From assembly GCA_947627575.1 (NCBI GenBank), contig CANQWN010000001.1:124001-188000 (forward strand): a DNA stretch of 64,000 nt, read 5' to 3'. A program made the position numbers and the translations under genes. The notes below the pieces were generated by a model. It did not search any database, was not told the DNA's origin, and saw nothing but the letters and a program-made list of their open reading frames with translations. Of this stretch, positions 8,418-16,317 are shown in pieces (within the stretch, counting starts at the first letter, position 1; each line of letters begins with the position of its first letter). Origin of the DNA: an uncultured Clostridia bacterium (GTDB lineage: Bacteria > Bacillota > Clostridia > Christensenellales > Borkfalkiaceae).

Positions 8418-9853
8418 TCAGGGCTTTGACAAACGCTTTGATGAGGGAAGCGGACGCCTATACGATAGGCGGTTTGGGCGTATCTTCCGAAGCGCTTATG
8501 GCGCGTGCGGGCGCCGCCATAGCGGAAGAGACGGAAAAAATTGCCGCAGAAAACGGCGCTTACAGCGTGCTTGTTGTCTGCGGCACGGGGAATAACGGCG
8601 GAGACGGCTATGTCGCTGCCGAAATTTTGCGAAAAAAATTCGCCGTAAAGGTCTATGCCGTCGGCGGTAATCTTTCCGACGATTGCCGCAGGGAAAAAAG
8701 CCGTTACGGCGGATGTTTCGTCGCCTCGTTACAGCGATGCGATATTGTGCTGGACTGCATTTTCGGCACGGGGCTTTCACGCGGGGTTACGGGTGAAATA
8801 TCCGAAATAATAGAAAAAATCAATTCTATGGGCAGTATAATCGTTTCTGCCGATATACCAAGCGGATTATCGGGAGACGGCGGACAGATTTTGGGTTGCG
8901 CCGTCCACGCCGATTATACCGTCGCCGTTGCCGAATATAAAACGGGTATGTTTTTGGGCGACGGGTTGGATTGTTGCGGTAAAATAATAAAAAAGGATAT
9001 AGGCATAGTTTGCCCGCGTGAAGATTATTGCCGCATATACGAGGACGAGGATGTGTCCGTTTTCTTCCCCGTCCGCAAAAGAAACACGCATAAAGGCAGT
9101 TACGGCAGGGCTTTACTTGCGGCGGGATGCGCAAAATATCCCGGTGCGGCGGCGTTGAGTTTGCAGGCGGCGTTAAAATCCGGTTGCGGGTATACAAGCC
9201 TCTGCACAGATGAAAAAATCAGATATCAAATAGCGGCGCGTTATCCGCAGGCAATTTATTGCGGCGATATCGATATGCGCTCCGATTGCATCGCCGTCGG
9301 TATGGGTTGCGGCGTAACGAATGAACTGTACGGACAGATAAAAGAGCTGTTGCACGGCTATAATGGCGTTTTATTGATTGACGCCGACGGGTTGAATACG
9401 CTTGCAAAGTTCGGCGCCGACGTATTGCGCAACGCAAGTTGCCGCGTTATAATTACTCCGCACGTAAAAGAATTTTCGCGGCTTACGGGAATGGGAATAA
9501 ACGAAATAATTAAAAATCCCGTAGAGGTATGTTCGGAATATGCAAAAAGCATAGGCGCGGTAGTGGTTCTGAAAGGCGCGGGCACGGTAATATCGGACGG
9601 AAGCCGTACCGCAATCAACGTCCGCGGTTCCACCGCTTTGGCGAAAGGCGGAAGCGGGGATATGCTTTCCGGCTTTATATGCGGCACCGCGGCGCGCGGC
9701 ATACCGCCGTTTGAGGCGGCTGTCGCGGGGTGTTACGTTTTGGGAATGTCCGCCGAAATAAGCTCGGCGCAGAAAACGGATTACTGCGCAACGGCAAAAG
9801 ATATCATTAATAATTTGCATTTTTCCGTAATGCGCTTGACACAAAAAAAATAA
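8414..9853 (+). CDS. nnr: bifunctional NAD(P)H-hydrate repair enzyme (epimerase + dehydratase)
   Basis: 479 residues. The N-terminal YjeF_N domain (about 1-200; GTGNNGGDGYVAAEIL, FGTGLSRGVTG, SADIPSGLSGDGG) epimerises damaged NAD(P)HX; the C-terminal ribokinase-like domain (about 220-479; KGSYGRALLAAG, ITPHVKEFSRLTG, KGGSGDMLSGFI) removes water with ADP or ATP. The start ATG overlaps the birA TGA. An unusual feature is that the promoter of the downstream riboswitch lies inside the last codons of this gene. Confidence 0.95.
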   Translation: MIRALTNALMREADAYTIGGLGVSSEALMARAGAAIAEETEKIAAENGAYSVLVVCGTGNNGGDGYVAAEILRKKFAVKVYAVGGNLSDDCRREKSRYGGCFVASLQRCDIVLDCIFGTGLSRGVTGEISEIIEKINSMGSIIVSADIPSGLSGDGGQILGCAVHADYTVAVAEYKTGMFLGDGLDCCGKIIKKDIGIVCPREDYCRIYEDEDVSVFFPVRKRNTHKGSYGRALLAAGCAKYPGAAALSLQAALKSGCGYTSLCTDEKIRYQIAARYPQAIYCGDIDMRSDCIAVGMGCGVTNELYGQIKELLHGYNGVLLIDADGLNTLAKFGADVLRNASCRVIITPHVKEFSRLTGMGINEIIKNPVEVCSEYAKSIGAVVVLKGAGTVISDGSRTAINVRGSTALAKGGSGDMLSGFICGTAARGIPPFEAAVAGCYVLGMSAEISSAQKTDYCATAKDIINNLHFSVMRLTQKK

Positions 9854-9864
9854 TCTGCTATTAT
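9836..9864 (+). promoter_or_regulatory. promoter of the Mn2+ riboswitch leader
   Basis: TTGACA (9836-9841), 17-base spacer, TATTAT (9859-9864), the first part inside nnr. Transcription should begin near 9871, exactly at the aptamer's 5' stem. Confidence 0.8.
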
Positions 9865-9871
9865 TGTTTCG

Positions 9872-9957
9872 TTGAAAGGGAGTAGTTGCAAGCGCGGTTT
9901 CGTCATCACGGGTTTAAAGCCTCGGAACCGCCCCCGATAACGGGAACAAGACTTTTG
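9872..9957 (+). ncRNA. yybP-ykoY (Mn2+) riboswitch aptamer
   Basis: The leader starts with GAAAGGGAGTAGTTG and closes with CAAGACTTTTG, the two conserved ends of the yybP-ykoY class whose AAAG/CTTT ends pair as P1; CGTCATCACGGG and CGATAACGGG supply the inner helices. Known members bind Mn2+ and switch on Mn2+ exporters or related membrane proteins. The 3' P1 strand is also the 5' arm of the terminator that follows, so metal binding should stabilise P1 and let transcription proceed into the antiporter gene. Confidence 0.8.
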
Positions 9958-9992
9958 ACTTATTTTTTTAAGCCAAAAGTCTTGTTTTTTTA
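9945..9992 (+). terminator. riboswitch expression-platform terminator
   Basis: AACAAGACTTTTG (9945-9957) pairs with CAAAAGTCTTGTT (9974-9986), extended inward by CTTA/TAAG, and is followed by seven T. It uses the aptamer's P1 strand, so the two folds exclude each other. Confidence 0.85.
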
Positions 9993-10024
9993 TCCCTTGC
10001 CAATAATAAACGGAGAGGTGGTTT

Positions 10025-11191
10025 ATGAATTACGACCTTATACTTCCAAATACTGCGGCAACCTGGGTAGTAAATATATTATTGCTTGTCGTTGGGTTTG
10101 TGTTGTTGGTTAAAGGCGCCGATTTTTTTGTGGACGGTGCGGCGGGTATCGCCAAAAAACTTAAAATTTCAACGTTTATAATTGGCGTTACGGTTGTTGC
10201 GATAGGTACTTCCGCACCGGAGCTTGCCGTAACGATAGTGGACGCGCTTGCCGGCAAGGGAGACGTTATAATGGGCAATATCCTCGGAAGCAACGCTTTG
10301 AACGTGTTGCTTATTTTGGGACTGTCCGCCCTTATATGCAATTTGCCCACAGAAAAGACTACGCGCATGATAGATATGCCTTTTCTCGTATTCGTCAGCG
10401 CGCTGTTCCTTATCAGCGGTATATTTATAGGTCCGTATTCGTTCGGCAAGGCGGAAAACGGGGCTGTATACCTCAACGCCACTATGCCGTGGTATTGCGG
10501 GTTGATTTTTGTGGTTTTGTTCGGCTGTTTTATGGCGTACAACATTGTGCTTGCAAGAAAGCAATCCAAAAATCAGTTGGAACAAGCCGCCGCGGTTTCG
10601 GTTGCGGATCCTTTTACGGGCGCGCCGCGTGCGGAAGAAGTAAAAAGCGGTTTTATCGCCAACCTGAAAAGGGGTTACGGCAATTTGCTTGAAAAAGTGT
10701 GGTTTCTTATAATAATCGCCGTAGTAGGGCTTGTTATGGTAGTGGGCGGCGCAACGCTTGTAGTCAATGCGGCGCGCACCGTATCCGTGGACCTTATAGG
10801 TATTCCCACTGAAATAGTCGCGTTGACGGTAGTGGCTTTGGGCACGTCTTTGCCTGAACTTATAACTTCCGTTTCAGCCGCCAAAAAGGGCGATGTAGGT
10901 ATAGCAACGGGCAACATAATAGGCAGCAACATTTCCAATATCCTGCTTATAGGCGGCGTAGGCGCGCTTTGCACGGGAAATAAGGGCATACCTTTTACTA
11001 TGGAAGGGCTTATAGGCGGCGTAGTTTCGCTGGTAGCGGCGCTTATGATATTGTTTTTCTCTATGGGTAAAAGCAAAAGCCTCGGCAAAATAGCCGGTAC
11101 CGTTATGTTGGTAAGTTTCGTATGCTATTACGGCTTTATGTTTATGAATAATTATCTGTTCCATCTGTACGTCCCCGGCGTGTATGTATGA
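10025..11191 (+). CDS. CaCA-family cation antiporter, Mn2+-riboswitch controlled
   Basis: 388 residues, about ten transmembrane helices in two inverted halves. The alpha-1 repeat (GTSAPELAVTIVDALAGKGD with NILGSNALN) and alpha-2 repeat (GTSLPELITSVSAAKKGD with NIIGSNISN) carry the acidic ion-binding residues of the YrbG-type Na+/Ca2+ exchangers. A hydrophilic loop (about 185-225) separates the halves. ATG 10025 has GGAGAGGTGG upstream. The riboswitch in front implies induction by Mn2+, so the transported ion may be Mn2+, alone or with Ca2+; from sequence alone the ion cannot be assigned. Confidence 0.92.
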   Translation: MNYDLILPNTAATWVVNILLLVVGFVLLVKGADFFVDGAAGIAKKLKISTFIIGVTVVAIGTSAPELAVTIVDALAGKGDVIMGNILGSNALNVLLILGLSALICNLPTEKTTRMIDMPFLVFVSALFLISGIFIGPYSFGKAENGAVYLNATMPWYCGLIFVVLFGCFMAYNIVLARKQSKNQLEQAAAVSVADPFTGAPRAEEVKSGFIANLKRGYGNLLEKVWFLIIIAVVGLVMVVGGATLVVNAARTVSVDLIGIPTEIVALTVVALGTSLPELITSVSAAKKGDVGIATGNIIGSNISNILLIGGVGALCTGNKGIPFTMEGLIGGVVSLVAALMILFFSMGKSKSLGKIAGTVMLVSFVCYYGFMFMNNYLFHLYVPGVYV

Positions 11192-11277
11192 CGTATAAAA
11201 TCAAGTTCTCCGGTCAACAATAATTGTTAGGCAGTACATATAATAAAATATACACACTGCCGAAAAAAGAGGTTGAA

Positions 11278-11625
11278 ATGACAATTAAGCGCGGAGAACT
11301 TTATTACGCCGACCTGTCGCCCGTCGTAGGTAGCGAACAGGGAGGGATCCGCCCCGTACTTGTGGTTCAGAACGACGTCGGCAATAAATATTCGCCGACT
11401 GTGATTGCGGCGGCGGTGACAAGCAAAATAAACAAAGCCAAATTACCCACTCATATAGAACTTCCTTCCAATGCCTACGGGTTGCAAAAAGATTCGGTTA
11501 TACTTCTCGAACAGATACGTACGTTGGATAAACGAAGATTGAAAGAACGCATAGGCGAACTTAACGAATTGACAATGAATAAGGTTGACAGGGCTATTTT
11601 AATAAGCCTCGGCTTTGTAAAATAA
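11278..11625 (+). CDS. ndoA: MazF/NdoA-type endoribonuclease toxin without adjacent antitoxin
   Basis: 115 residues from ATG 11278 (AAAAGAGG upstream). It is very close to Bacillus Ndo[44 protein letters not shown] and [13 protein letters not shown]. The catalytic Arg (in IRPVL) and Thr (in AAVTSK) are present. These enzymes cut single-stranded RNA at short motifs and are normally neutralised by a MazE/NdoAI protein encoded just upstream. Here the 86-base gap upstream has no such gene, nor does the plus strand further up, where the antiporter lies. A perfect TATAAT at 11239-11244 with a weak -35 suggests its own promoter. Confidence 0.93.
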   Translation: MTIKRGELYYADLSPVVGSEQGGIRPVLVVQNDVGNKYSPTVIAAAVTSKINKAKLPTHIELPSNAYGLQKDSVILLEQIRTLDKRRLKERIGELNELTMNKVDRAILISLGFVK

Positions 11626-11632
11626 TTTCTGC

Positions 11633-11667
11633 GGCGGAAATGCGGTTGCATTTCCGCCACTTTTATT
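11633..11667 (+). terminator. terminator after mazF
   Basis: Perfect 11-bp stem GGCGGAAATGC / GCATTTCCGCC with loop GGTT, then ACTTTTATTT. Confidence 0.88.
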
Positions 11668-11695
11668 TGACAAAAACAAATAATTATTCTATCAT
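11667..11695 (+). promoter_or_regulatory. promoter of lspA operon
   Basis: TTGACA (11667-11672), 17-base spacer, TATCAT (11690-11695), beginning inside the T tract of the preceding terminator. Leader of about 19 bases to the lspA ATG. Confidence 0.75.
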
Positions 11696-11720
11696 ATTGA
11701 ATATACGGGTTACAGCGTTT

Positions 11721-12371
11721 ATGTCGGATAAAAAATTAAAACTAAAATTGAATATAGGCAAATTAAGCGCAATATTGATAGCTGTTTGCGTTGCGCTTGT
11801 TTTAGCCGACCTGCTCACCAAAATATACGAGGAACGTCAGGGCTGGAATTTTGCCGTTATACCGGGCTTTTTGGAAGTGGCAAGCGGCAGCCGCAACCCC
11901 GGTTGCGCTTTCAGTTTTCTTGCGGAAGCGTCGTGGGGACAGCCCCTGCTTATTTCGCTTACTTTCATATTCCTGCCCGTGGTAATTTTTATTTTTGCGG
12001 TATTGCCCGAAAGGTTTTATTTGCTTAAAGTAGCCCTGTGCATGATAGCGGCGGGCGCGATAGGTAATCTGATTGACCGCCTCGCGTATATGGAAGTGCG
12101 CGATTTTATAGAACTTAATATGTTCGGTTCGATGACGTCCTGCAATCTGGCGGATTTCTGGATTGTGCTCGGCGCGGTGCTTGCCGTGGCGGACATACTG
12201 TTTTTCAACGAAGCGGCGGTTATACCCCTCACAAAAACCGCCCGCTCCGCGCAGGCGAAACGTAAGGAGGACGACGGGATAAATTCCGAAGAAAGCCGTC
12301 CGTCCGAAAGTAACGCCGATGAAGCGGCGGATGACGCAAATAATAACGGCGGCGAAAGCGATGGAAAGTAA
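11721..12371 (+). CDS. lspA: lipoprotein signal peptidase (prolipoprotein signal peptidase II)
   Basis: 216 residues. The aspartic protease removes signal peptides from diacylglyceryl prolipoproteins in the membrane. Four hydrophobic helices are visible; catalytic Asp residues lie in GAIGNLIDRL and CNLADFWI. The start is ATG 11721: the promoter at 11667-11695 would not transcribe earlier in-frame codons. The tail after residue about 170 is an extra 45-residue, highly charged Glu/Asp/Asn/Ser extension, not usual for LspA. No strong ribosome site is visible. The last bases overlap the start of the next gene, a common pairing with RluD-like genes. Confidence 0.93.
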   Translation: MSDKKLKLKLNIGKLSAILIAVCVALVLADLLTKIYEERQGWNFAVIPGFLEVASGSRNPGCAFSFLAEASWGQPLLISLTFIFLPVVIFIFAVLPERFYLLKVALCMIAAGAIGNLIDRLAYMEVRDFIELNMFGSMTSCNLADFWIVLGAVLAVADILFFNEAAVIPLTKTARSAQAKRKEDDGINSEESRPSESNADEAADDANNNGGESDGK

Positions 12372-13272
12372 AACCTTTACCGCCGCGGAGGCATACGCCC
12401 GCGCGGACGTGTATTTAAGCGGGCTGTTGCCCGGATACACGCGCTCCGCGTTGAAAAAACTTTTTGACGACGGAAACGTTACGGTAAACGGTAAAGTTTC
12501 AAAACCCTCGCAGGAGATAAGGGCGGGAGACAGCGTAGTTATCGTATTGCCCGACGCCGTTGAATACTTTGCAAAGCCCGAAGATATCCCCATAGATATA
12601 GTTTACGAGGACGACGATCTGGCAGTGGTAAACAAACCGCAGGGCATGACGGTGCATATCGGGAATGGAAATTACGAGGGCACGCTTGTAAACGCGTTGC
12701 TTTACAAACTGAAATCTTTAAGCGGAATAAACGGCGTTATAAGACCGGGAATAGTTCACAGAATAGATAAAGATACTTCCGGATTGCTTGTAGTTGCCAA
12801 AAACGACGCGGCTCATCTTAACCTTTCAAAACAGATAGCCGATAAAACTTGCCGAAGAACTTATCTCGCGCTTTTGGAAGGCGTGGTGAAGGACGACGGC
12901 GGGGTTATAACCACTTATATAGGCAGAAGTCCGCAGGACAGAGTGAAAATGGCTGTGGTGCCGCCCGAAAAAGGCAAACTTGCCGTTACGGAATACAGCG
13001 TTGAAAAGCGCTATGCGGAATATACCCTTTGCCGTTTCGATTTAAAGACGGGCAGAACGCATCAGATAAGGGTTCACGCCAGATATATGGGGCATCCGAT
13101 AGTGGGCGACCCCGTATACGGCGTAAAAAAGCAAAAGTTTAATCTTAACGGGCAGCTTTTGCACGCTTACAGGCTTGAACTCACTCAACCCACCACGGGC
13201 GAAAGATTGTGTTTTGAAGCGCCTTTGCCCGATTATTTTGCGGATGTATTAAATAAATTGCGTCAACGGTGA
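12361..13272 (+). CDS. RluD-type 23S rRNA pseudouridine synthase
   Basis: 303 residues from ATG 12361, which overlaps the lspA end by 11 bases. An N-terminal S4 domain (about 15-75: LPGYTRSALKKLFDDGNVTVNGK) is followed by the RluA/RluD catalytic domain with HRIDKDTSGLLVVAKN holding the catalytic Asp, and the RTHQIRVHARYMGHPIVGD segment. It isomerises uridines in 23S rRNA. Gene order lspA-rluD-like is conserved in Bacillota. Exact target positions cannot be given. Confidence 0.94.
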   Translation: MESKTFTAAEAYARADVYLSGLLPGYTRSALKKLFDDGNVTVNGKVSKPSQEIRAGDSVVIVLPDAVEYFAKPEDIPIDIVYEDDDLAVVNKPQGMTVHIGNGNYEGTLVNALLYKLKSLSGINGVIRPGIVHRIDKDTSGLLVVAKNDAAHLNLSKQIADKTCRRTYLALLEGVVKDDGGVITTYIGRSPQDRVKMAVVPPEKGKLAVTEYSVEKRYAEYTLCRFDLKTGRTHQIRVHARYMGHPIVGDPVYGVKKQKFNLNGQLLHAYRLELTQPTTGERLCFEAPLPDYFADVLNKLRQR

Positions 13273-13310
13273 AAACCGTAAAAGACAAATTATAAAAAAG
13301 AGGTGTTATT

Positions 13311-13640
13311 ATGGCTAAAAAAAGTAAAACTCAAAAGACTACAACCACCGTCCGTAAGCGCACGATGGTAGAATTTTGCGCTTTCTGGGGATTGGCGATA
13401 GTGGCGGTGCTGTTCGTCGTTACCGCAATTCTCAACGCAATACGCAGATTGCTTGAAATAAACGTTCTCGACAGCGTTATAACGGCTTTCGACGTTGTGG
13501 CAAAAGTTGCTTTGCTTGTAGCTGTGGGCTTGCCCGGGTTCAGCTACGTTCGCGGCAGAAGTACGGGTTGGAAAGTTTTCTTCTGGGTTGCCCTGATAAT
13601 ATATGCGTTAGGCGTAGTATTCAGCGTAATTCATTGGTAA
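13311..13640 (+). CDS. small membrane protein, unknown function
   Basis: 109 residues: a positively charged N-terminus (MAKKSKTQKTTTTVRKR) and three predicted transmembrane helices (about 20-42, 58-76, 88-106). The topology suggests the N-terminus stays in the cytoplasm. I do not recognise the family. ATG 13311 has GAGGTG 8 bases upstream. It lies 38 bases after the rluD-like gene and is followed by a strong terminator, so it is probably the last gene of the lspA transcript. Confidence 0.75.
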   Translation: MAKKSKTQKTTTTVRKRTMVEFCAFWGLAIVAVLFVVTAILNAIRRLLEINVLDSVITAFDVVAKVALLVAVGLPGFSYVRGRSTGWKVFFWVALIIYALGVVFSVIHW

Positions 13641-13643
13641 CGT

Positions 13644-13674
13644 AAAGCGCCCCGCAAACACGGGGCGCTTTTAC
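13644..13674 (+). terminator. terminator after lspA-rluD operon
   Basis: Perfect 11-bp stem AAAGCGCCCCG / CGGGGCGCTTT with a 6-base loop and a short T tract. Confidence 0.85.
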
Positions 13675-13687
13675 AACCGCTTTTTTC

Positions 13688-13716
13688 TTTACAAATCACG
13701 CTTTATAAATTATAAT
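13688..13716 (+). promoter_or_regulatory. promoter giving a probably leaderless mRNA (DUF512-der-plsY)
   Basis: TTTACA (13688-13693), 17-base spacer, TATAAT (13711-13716). The normal start point, 7 bases past the -10 box, is 13723, the A of the ATG. No ribosome site precedes that ATG. Confidence 0.7.
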
Positions 13717-13722
13717 TGAAAT

Positions 13723-15003
13723 ATGCTTGAAATTATTTCGGCTAAAGGCGCGCTTGCGTTAAAGTACAATTTAAAAAAAGGCGATAAGATACTTGCGTTC
13801 GACGGCTATAAAGCCGTTGATTCGCTTGATTATATTTATTATGACAGCCGCGCGGATTTTAAATTATCGGTACTTTCCCCAGACGGCGTTACGCGCGAAA
13901 TCGATGTGAAAAAAGGCGAGGACGAAAGTCTGAATCTTGAATTCAAGCCGGATGAAATTATCCGCACGTGCCGCAACAGTTGCATTTTTTGCTTTGTCGA
14001 CCAGATGAAAAAGGGCATGCGCGAAAGTTTGTACGTAAAAGACGACGACTATACAATGAGTTTTATGTGCGGCAATTTCGTAACTTTAACCAACCTTGAC
14101 GACGCCGAACTTGACCGCATAATAAGGCTTCATCTGTCGCCGCTTTACGTTTCCGTTCATACTATGGACGGCGAGTTGCGTTGTAAACTTCTGCGCAACA
14201 GATTTGCGGGTAAAATAGGCGAGCAACTTGAAAGACTTGCCGCCGCGGGGATAACCGTGCATTGTCAGGCGGTTATAGTCCCCGGTTTGAACGACGGCAA
14301 AAATCTGGAATATACCGCGGAAAAGCTGTTCGCGCTGTATCCTTCGGTAGTAGACCTCGCGGTGGTGCCCACGGGGCTTACGAAATACAGGGATAATCTT
14401 GAATACATAGAGGATATCGACGAAAATAGCGCGGCGGAGATTATTGATTTGTGCGACCGCTTGAATTCGCGCTTCAAAGTGAATTTCTGCCAGCCCGCCG
14501 ACGAATATTTTATAAAAAGCGGCAGACCGTTCAAACCGCCCGAATTTTACGGGGATTTTTCCCAGATAGAAAACGGGATAGGTATGACAAGTAAATTTGT
14601 TTCCGACTTCAACGAAAGCCTGCGCCCCGCAAAACTGAAAAAAAGCCGCAAAGTGGCTGTCGTTACGGGCGTTTCCGCCGCGGGAATCATTCAAAGCCTC
14701 TGTATGCGCGCAAACGCCTGCGTGGAAAATCTTCACGCCTTTGCGCTTCCCGTAAAGAATACGTTTTTCGGGGAATCGGTTACGTGTACGGGATTGCTTA
14801 CGGGCGGAGATATAATCCGTGAAGTGGAAAACTGCAATGAAGAGATAGATTCTGTGCTAATTCCCGCAAACACGTTGAAGGAATTTGAAGACGTCTTTTT
14901 GGACGACGTAAAACTTTCCGCACTCGTAAAAAGGCTTAAAGGCAAAAAAATAATAGTAAACAGATTACCGCAGGACTTTTTTGAAAGTCTTTTAAAAGGT
15001 TGA
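13723..15003 (+). CDS. DUF512 radical-SAM/PDZ protein
   Basis: 426 residues. A PDZ-like N-terminal domain (about 1-65) precedes a radical-SAM-type CX3CX2C motif (Cys83, Cys87, Cys90) in CRNSCIFCFVDQM, and then the DUF512 domain with SFMCGNFVTLTNL, SVHTMDGELR, GITVHCQAVIVPG. The gene sits directly before der, as it does in most Bacillota. The cysteine motif argues for a 4Fe-4S enzyme, but the reaction is not known to me. Only one promoter is seen and it overlaps the start so closely that the message should be leaderless. Three bases separate its stop from the der ATG region. Confidence 0.92.
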   Translation: MLEIISAKGALALKYNLKKGDKILAFDGYKAVDSLDYIYYDSRADFKLSVLSPDGVTREIDVKKGEDESLNLEFKPDEIIRTCRNSCIFCFVDQMKKGMRESLYVKDDDYTMSFMCGNFVTLTNLDDAELDRIIRLHLSPLYVSVHTMDGELRCKLLRNRFAGKIGEQLERLAAAGITVHCQAVIVPGLNDGKNLEYTAEKLFALYPSVVDLAVVPTGLTKYRDNLEYIEDIDENSAAEIIDLCDRLNSRFKVNFCQPADEYFIKSGRPFKPPEFYGDFSQIENGIGMTSKFVSDFNESLRPAKLKKSRKVAVVTGVSAAGIIQSLCMRANACVENLHAFALPVKNTFFGESVTCTGLLTGGDIIREVENCNEEIDSVLIPANTLKEFEDVFLDDVKLSALVKRLKGKKIIVNRLPQDFFESLLKG

Positions 15004-15005
15004 TT

Positions 15006-16316
15006 ATGTCAAATCCCCTTATAGCAATAGTCGGCAGACCCAACGTAGGTAAAAGCACCTTTTTCAACAAGGTAGCCGGCAGAAAAATTTCCATAACCGA
15101 GGACAGGCCGGGCGTAACGCGCGACAGGCTTTATGCCGACGCGGAATGGCGCGGCAAGGCGTTCACGATAGTGGATACGGGCGGGTTGGAAATACGCTCG
15201 GAAGACGTTATGTGGCGCGAGATAAAAAAGCAGGCGGAAGTTGCGATAGATACCGCACAGGTTATTTTGTTTTTCGTCGACGGGAGAGAGGGGCTTACCA
15301 CTTCCGATTACGACGTCGCGGAAATGTTGCGCCACAGCGGCAAGCCCGTAATACTTGTGGTAAATAAAATAGACGAATATTCCGAGGACAAAGTATTTGA
15401 ATTTTATTCGTTGGGGTTGGGCGAACCTTATCCCATTTCCGCGGAACACAGCACGGGCATAGGCGACGTTCTGGACGAAGCGGTAAGCTGGTTTGAAAAA
15501 ACCGCGCCCGATTCCGACGAGGGCATAAAAATAGCGGTAGTGGGCAAGCCCAATGCCGGCAAAAGCAGTTTGGTAAACAAATTGTTGGGGTTCGAGCGTT
15601 CGATAGTTACCGATATAGCGGGAACGACGAGGGACGCCATAGATACAAAGTTCACTTACGACGGCAGGCGCTATACGATAATCGATACGGCGGGCATACG
15701 TAAAAAAAGCCGCGTTGAGGACGACGTGGAATATTATTCCGTTATGCGCGCTTTCGACGCAGTGCGCCGCGCCGACGTCTGTCTGCTTGTAGTAGACAGC
15801 ACGGAAGGGCTTACCGAACAGGATACCAAAATCATAGGTTACGTACACGAACAGGGTAAACCTTCCGTAATAGTGATGAACAAGTGGGATCTTATCGAAA
15901 AGGATACCAATACAGTAAACAAATTCCAAAGCAAATTGCGTGAAGATCTTAAATTTATGGATTATTTTAAGTCCATATACATTTCCGCAAAGACGGGACA
16001 GCGTACGGAAAAGATACTTTCCGTCGTCGATGAGGTTTACGCCCATTCCAATTACCGCATAGCCACGGGCACGCTTAACGATATTGTTTCCTCTGCGGTG
16101 CGTTCCAACGAACCGCCGTCATATAACGGCAGACGCCTTAAAATATATTACACCTCGCAGGTTTCGGTTGCGCCGCCCGTTTTTGTGCTGTTCGTAAACA
16201 GTTGCGAACTTTTGCACTTTTCGTATGAAAGATTTATTGAAAACACTCTCCGCGGCGCGTTTGATTTTTCGGGTACGCCTATAAGAATCATCACGCGCGA
16301 AAAGAAAGACGGTTGA
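15006..16316 (+). CDS. der: ribosome-associated GTPase Der (EngA)
   Basis: 436 residues. Two tandem GTPase domains (GRPNVGKST near 9, DTGG, NKID; then GKPNAGKSS near 182, DTAGIRKKSR, NKWD) and a C-terminal KH-like domain (about 355-436) define Der, needed for 50S subunit assembly. ATG 15006 is preferred to the TTG at 15000: AAAAGG lies 6 bases before the ATG and would be adjacent to the TTG. The previous stop TGA lies between ribosome site and start, so reinitiation is likely. Confidence 0.96.
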   Translation: MSNPLIAIVGRPNVGKSTFFNKVAGRKISITEDRPGVTRDRLYADAEWRGKAFTIVDTGGLEIRSEDVMWREIKKQAEVAIDTAQVILFFVDGREGLTTSDYDVAEMLRHSGKPVILVVNKIDEYSEDKVFEFYSLGLGEPYPISAEHSTGIGDVLDEAVSWFEKTAPDSDEGIKIAVVGKPNAGKSSLVNKLLGFERSIVTDIAGTTRDAIDTKFTYDGRRYTIIDTAGIRKKSRVEDDVEYYSVMRAFDAVRRADVCLLVVDSTEGLTEQDTKIIGYVHEQGKPSVIVMNKWDLIEKDTNTVNKFQSKLREDLKFMDYFKSIYISAKTGQRTEKILSVVDEVYAHSNYRIATGTLNDIVSSAVRSNEPPSYNGRRLKIYYTSQVSVAPPVFVLFVNSCELLHFSYERFIENTLRGAFDFSGTPIRIITREKKDG

Positions 16317-16317
16317 T

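Noticed and set aside
11192-11277. MazE antitoxin gene upstream of mazF
   Set aside because: 86 bases without a start codon followed by an adequate frame; holds only a -10 box and the ribosome site.
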